From: Candidatus Zipacnadia bacterium
GTDB taxonomy: Bacteria > Armatimonadota > Zipacnadia > JALGUG01
Direction: 5' to 3'
Assembly: GCA_029820995.1 (NCBI GenBank)
Contig: JALGUG010000018.1
Coordinates: 1 to 38,058, forward strand
DNA length: 38,058 nt
The notes under the pieces were generated by a model. The model was not told the DNA's origin and made no database searches. It saw only the letters and a list, made by a program, of their open reading frames with translations. The translations under genes and the position numbers were made by a program. Positions within the stretch are counted from its first letter, which is position 1. Each line of letters begins with the position of its first letter. This document shows, one piece after another, positions 35,501 to 38,058 of this stretch.

Positions 35501-35602
35501 CGAAGGCTCCGCCAGTGGGCGACCCAGCGGCGGAAGGCGCATCCCGACGACGCCGTTGCTGAACGAGTTCTGAGCGATCTCGACGCGCAAGGGACGACTT
35601 AG
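32564..35602 (+). CDS. DUF5107 domain protein with tetratricopeptide repeats
   Basis: The ATG at 32564 follows AAGAGGA by 5 nt. The product has 1012 residues with no signal peptide. Residues about 20-330 fit DUF5107, a beta-rich fold related to aldose-epimerase/galactose-mutarotase-type domains (LENEYLHAIVLPELGGHLYSL, FEFNFP-like GIEFNFPQGHTC, GKKFFTWGTADEGMIW). A beta linker follows, then TPR-like helices from about 430 to the end (YDRALKKDAGCGPAHLGLGRL, GDLLASLGRREEALASWEAA, GAIEDYEQALTYPRN). In Armatimonadota-like and other glycan-degrading bacteria this architecture sits near sugar-use genes. The activity is unproven, and a glycan-binding or lyase/epimerase-like role on oligosaccharides is a guess. 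Confidence 0.8.
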   Translation: MSVNFWQDELRLKTYLLGPEDPLPPWHRTGRSRVYPYPMQDDLTDEVRVIAYKALHLENEYLHAIVLPELGGHLYSLYDKVAGREVFYRNNVVKYGLVARRGAWISGGIEFNFPQGHTCVTVSPVPHVISEDPKTGAAGITIGYTDRVSRMRCSVRLSLAPGEARLRQDVMLCNPRPVRQRHYFWTNSAVPAREDLHLVYPATKCRTAAGEHPYPIHDGRDLSWYRNHERPNDIFALDVTEDFFGCYYEELDAGLVHWSDHHLDRGKKFFTWGTADEGMIWVDLLTDADGQYVELQSGRFVDQSTFEFLSPYQAVSWTEYWWPVRGMGGFVWANEQAALNLRPEGEATRVGAMVNHRGGRGKLVLEIGGRPVWSKSCEVRPGQPLSEAVPAPPREGSQEIISLALRVGRREVIRYEHPPRYLREPAIELPKETLRTPDDPAVTAEELCQHAVRQEKWCEVEGARSLYDRALKKDAGCGPAHLGLGRLDYGAGLFEDSCRHLREAVARNAESDEGWYYLAIAHLAQAEENTARDILWRLMGRTACRTEAAVTLAKLAIRDRDSARAVQLLAHAADSPTTRFLATVARRLGGRGGVRHGRPVGAEDPLAVDLAAERWFAATVREDQVAAGEALEKLKKATNGDPEAWLEVALEYQDLGMTEEAVELLRVAVESPEVAKRSPMPYYYLAAFADEPETARDLKVAAEADPEYCFPSRVEELAILGEAIRRNPSDWKARLYLGDLLASLGRREEALASWEAAASRGEGNAVLWRNVALARLLWKDDPRAPLEWYDRAIKRRPGEYRLYLERERALLAHGANPEERLAAFATAPPEVLSRWEVAARRIECLVQLKRWDQAIEVMQTHKFRPWEGARQMHMLWTTALLGRAAQRRQAGDPRGAIEDYEQALTYPRNLGVGRAAHAAEAKVHWLLAEAAEEAGDGGKREQHLRAAAEEKHAQLGEADLYTARALRALGREQEAEELVRRLRQWATQRRKAHPDDAVAERVLSDLDAQGTT

Positions 35603-35650
35603 GGCTCGGCCGCGCGACGAACTGACGGCACTCTTGCCGGGGGTGAGACT

Positions 35651-37729
35651 ATGCTACATGGTAGCGGGACATTGGCGGCTCTCGGTGCGATTCTTGTGGC
35701 AGTGCCGCTCCTTGCCGCCGAGAACCTGCTGGAGAACGGGGGCTTTGAAGGGAATTGGCGCCCCCTGACCAGCAATTGGGATACGGGGACCGCCGAGGGC
35801 GAGGTGCCCGATAGGTGGGAGGACGTCTCCACCTGGAGCGGGGCCAGTACACGCTACACGAAGATCACCGGCGCCGACGGCCAGGGACAAGCACTGCGTC
35901 TGGAGCTGGTGCGCGCCGCACGAGCGCAGAGCGTGCTCCAGTTGCGTTCGCAGTTCGATGTCACGCTTGAGGCCGGGAAGGCGTACGCCGTCACCGGTCA
36001 ATTACGCAGCCCGACCGGCACGCGCGTTGAGCTGTGCATTCGCCAACACCAGGGCGCGCGGGAACGATTCTGGCAGGTCGCTCTGCGCCCTACGCCCGAG
36101 TGGCGTTCGTTTCGCTTTGTCGCCGAGCCGCCGGCGGCCGGTTCCGGCCGCTTCTTCCTGTCCTTCAGGCAGCCGGGCCTCGTGGACGTGGATGACCTGT
36201 CGGTCGTTCAGCTCCGCGACTCCGAACGGCCGGCTCCACGGCCGCCGATTGGCATCACCGGTGCCCGCTGTGTGCCAACTCGCGGGGAGCTCATCCACCA
36301 CTCCGACATCATCGCCATGTACCAGGAATCGAAGCCGGAGACGCTGCGCAAGTACCGGATTGACGTAGTGGCATGGGGCGGCCAGCTCCGGGCCACGGAC
36401 GAGGCCATTGCCCAGCGCCGGGAATTGATCGCCAGGGCACACCAGGCGGGCGTGCGGCTGCACGCCGTGGACTGCGCCATGGTCCAGGAGGGCGGCCGGT
36501 GCATCATTGCCGAGGGGCGCCGTGATTCGCCGCACGCCGGGCTGTTCTGGCAGCTCCGCAAGGACAACGAGGGCACCCTCCAGCGTCTCGCGGAACTGGG
36601 TATTGATCTAACTCGCGACACGGTGCGTGATGTTGACGGGGATTGGGTCCCTGTGCCCTGGCTCCGCAAACGCTGGCGGATACCGATGGCCTCGGTGTAC
36701 TCGCCGACGGCGCGTCAGTGGTTCGCGGATCAAATGGACGCCATCGCAGCCACCGGGGCGACGGCGCTGCACTTCGACGAGCCGGCGATGGGCGCCTACG
36801 GACTCCTGGCCCCGAAGCCCGGCGACTTCTCCCAGCACGCCACGGCAGCTTTCCGGGACTGGCTCGGCCGGCGTCCGGCCGAGGTCTGGCGGAAAGCCGG
36901 GATCGAGTCGCTCGAGGACTTCGATTACGGTCAGTTCGTTCGCCGCCACGGCGGCGATCCACGCCGCGCGCCCTTGTGGCGGGAGTTCCTCCGTTTTCAG
37001 CTCTTCAGCACCGTCGAGTATGTCCGCGAGCTGCGCGACCAGGTGCGGGCCAAGGTCGGTGCCGCAGTTCCGCTTTCAATGAACGCGAATCCGGGAACGT
37101 GGATCAAGCTGCCGTTCCTAGAAGTGCAAGATTTCATGACAACCGAGGTCGCGCACGAGGCCAAGGGCCGCCGGCCGCCAGTTGATCCGCTGCTCGTGTA
37201 CAAACTCGGTGACGCCGTCCACCAGCCGGTGGCCAGTACGGCCCATGGCCACGACTGGTATGAGATGAAGACGGACCAACATCCCGTGCTAGTGTGCACG
37301 TGGATCGCCATGGGGTATGCGCTCGGGCACCACCTGATGATCCCGTGCAAAGCGTGGGTCATGGACCCGGTGAAGGGTTCGGACACGTATCGCCCGACGA
37401 CCGACCATTACGCCTGTATGGCCCATTTCATCAAGCAAGTGGCTCCGCTCCTCGATCGGCACGAGCCTCTCTCCGTGTTGGCCGTGGTGGTCAGTTGTGA
37501 CGCCATCGAGCACGATCGGCAGTGGCTCAAGCAGCTCGTCCAGCGTCTGGCGGACGCGAATATCCCGTTCCATCTGGCCCTGGAGGGCAATGACCTCTTG
37601 GAGCGACACGTGAGCGCCGCAGACCTCGAAGGGTGCGCTGCAGTCCTGATTGCCAGTCCGGCTTTTCTCTCGGACGAGACCAGACGGAGAGTGACCAACC
37701 TGGCGGGGAAGCGGGGAAACGCCCCGTGA
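35651..37729 (+). CDS. Secreted beta-galactosidase-like (GH42-type architecture) protein, frame interrupted
   Basis: The ATG at 35651 follows GGGGGTGAGACT. The product is 692 residues to the TGA at 37727-37729. There is a signal peptide at 1-22 (AALGAILVAVPLLAA). Residues about 25-195 form a carbohydrate-binding-like module (ENLLENGGFEGNW to VDVDDLSVVQL). A TIM barrel follows (about 215-580, RKYRIDVVAWGG, GATALHFDEPAMGAYG, VPLSMNANPG, DFMTTEVAHEAKG). Next is the start of a flavodoxin-like domain typical of GH42-type enzymes (LSVLAVVVSCDAIEHD, AAVLIASPAFLSDETRRRV), which breaks off at the stop. The frame continues at -1 to the window end (next entry), so the intact product is longer. Glu and Asp in HFDEP are candidate active-site residues. 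No family number can be assigned safely. Confidence 0.75.
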   Translation: MLHGSGTLAALGAILVAVPLLAAENLLENGGFEGNWRPLTSNWDTGTAEGEVPDRWEDVSTWSGASTRYTKITGADGQGQALRLELVRAARAQSVLQLRSQFDVTLEAGKAYAVTGQLRSPTGTRVELCIRQHQGARERFWQVALRPTPEWRSFRFVAEPPAAGSGRFFLSFRQPGLVDVDDLSVVQLRDSERPAPRPPIGITGARCVPTRGELIHHSDIIAMYQESKPETLRKYRIDVVAWGGQLRATDEAIAQRRELIARAHQAGVRLHAVDCAMVQEGGRCIIAEGRRDSPHAGLFWQLRKDNEGTLQRLAELGIDLTRDTVRDVDGDWVPVPWLRKRWRIPMASVYSPTARQWFADQMDAIAATGATALHFDEPAMGAYGLLAPKPGDFSQHATAAFRDWLGRRPAEVWRKAGIESLEDFDYGQFVRRHGGDPRRAPLWREFLRFQLFSTVEYVRELRDQVRAKVGAAVPLSMNANPGTWIKLPFLEVQDFMTTEVAHEAKGRRPPVDPLLVYKLGDAVHQPVASTAHGHDWYEMKTDQHPVLVCTWIAMGYALGHHLMIPCKAWVMDPVKGSDTYRPTTDHYACMAHFIKQVAPLLDRHEPLSVLAVVVSCDAIEHDRQWLKQLVQRLADANIPFHLALEGNDLLERHVSAADLEGCAAVLIASPAFLSDETRRRVTNLAGKRGNAP
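37714..37720 (+). promoter_or_regulatory. Candidate -1 frameshift heptamer
   Basis: In the frame of the gene above, the codons read cgG GGA AAC gcc ccg TGA. The heptamer G GGA AAC has the X XXY YYZ form in exact register, 6 nt before the stop. Slipping back one base joins AAC to CGC at 37720 and opens the continuing frame. A bulged 7-bp stem (37739-37745 with 37767-37775) lies 18 nt downstream, farther than usual for a stimulator. Confidence 0.3.
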
Positions 37730-38058
37730 TCGAGTACTATGGCGGAGCCCTACCCGACATCCTGCCCCGCCCCATCGCCTTGGAGGGAGCCGAAAGCATC
37801 TGGGTCTTGCCCCGGGCGGTACCGGCGGACTCCGCGGAACCTGTGGCCCTTCACTTGCTCAATCGTGACTATGATGCCGATCAACGAGAGATGCGTCTCA
37901 AGGGGCCTTTCGTACTGCACTTGGACAAGAGGCTCTTGCCAGGCCGTACGTTCACGTCGGCCACGTTACACCAGCCGCGTCTTCTCCCCCAGCTTCCCAC
38001 TGACGACCGGATGGACCTCGTAACCGCCCTGACCATCAAGAATGTCGGCGACCATCTT
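37720..38058 (+). CDS. Continuation of the beta-galactosidase-like protein in the -1 frame, cut by window edge
   Basis: 113 codons without a stop run to the last base. The translation (RPVIEYYGG, IWVLPRAVP, AEPVALHLLNRDYDADQREM, MDLVTALTIKNVGDHL) reads as the natural follow-on of the preceding chain: the end of the flavodoxin-like domain (compare RRRVTNLAGKRG then VIEYYGG), followed by the C-terminal beta domain whose ALHLLNRDY motif recurs in related secreted glycosidase-like proteins. There is no start codon or ribosome binding site near its beginning, so it is not an independent gene. The shift could be a base error, a real mutation or programmed frameshifting. Confidence 0.8.

Overview
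The window reads as a chromosomal stretch of a high-GC, Gram-negative-type, free-living bacterium with a large secreted carbohydrate-active repertoire. Four things point to Armatimonadota or a close neighbour: the gene order cinA-thpR-recA-recX-rny-ymdB-spoVS, spoVS with no other sporulation gene in view, many proteins pairing a carbohydrate-binding-like N-terminus with a TIM barrel, and frequent GTG/TTG starts behind strong Shine-Dalgarno sequences. This assignment is inferred from gene content and was not tested by phylogeny. No rRNA, tRNA, CRISPR array or intact insertion sequence was recognised.

Left part (1-11140): a polysaccharide-processing neighbourhood. It holds a 5'-truncated DUF5060/GH5-like glycosidase, the wreck of an alpha-2-macroglobulin gene with a short ORF behind it, a secreted transglutaminase-like/TIM-barrel fusion on the minus strand, an SGNH esterase coupled to a sugar isomerase-like TIM barrel, and two secreted proteins with carbohydrate-binding-like N-termini. 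The first of these two lacks a barrel and is followed by a dispersed-repeat motif.

Middle left (11180-17781, all minus strand): a STAS-domain protein and a kinase-fold protein, then a compact set of radical SAM/B12-type enzyme, two amidohydrolases translated from overlapping genes, and a PHP/DUF3604-like hydrolase. One amidohydrolase has lost its metal ligands while its partner keeps them. This is the best candidate here for an uncharacterised pathway.

Middle right (18141-25102): the DNA-repair and RNA-turnover core, cinA-thpR-recA-recX-rny-ymdB-spoVS. It is preceded by a near-consensus sigma-70 promoter (TTGACA, 17 bp, TAGAAT) and, further upstream, a perfect GAAC-N4-GTTC core like the Gram-positive LexA box. 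recX has no usable ATG/GTG/TTG start at the expected place. A strong Shine-Dalgarno sequence instead sits 6 nt before an ATT codon, and a hairpin precedes it.

Right part (25385-38058): a consensus promoter drives an M16 peptidase gene followed by hxlB and a strong intrinsic terminator. A bifunctional rel gene begins only 36 nt after that terminator. Next come a conserved secreted family often labelled asparagine synthetase B, a DUF5107/TPR protein, and a secreted beta-galactosidase-like protein. The reading frame of the last is interrupted by TGA at 37727 but clearly continues in the -1 frame to the window edge. An in-register G GGA AAC heptamer lies just before the stop.
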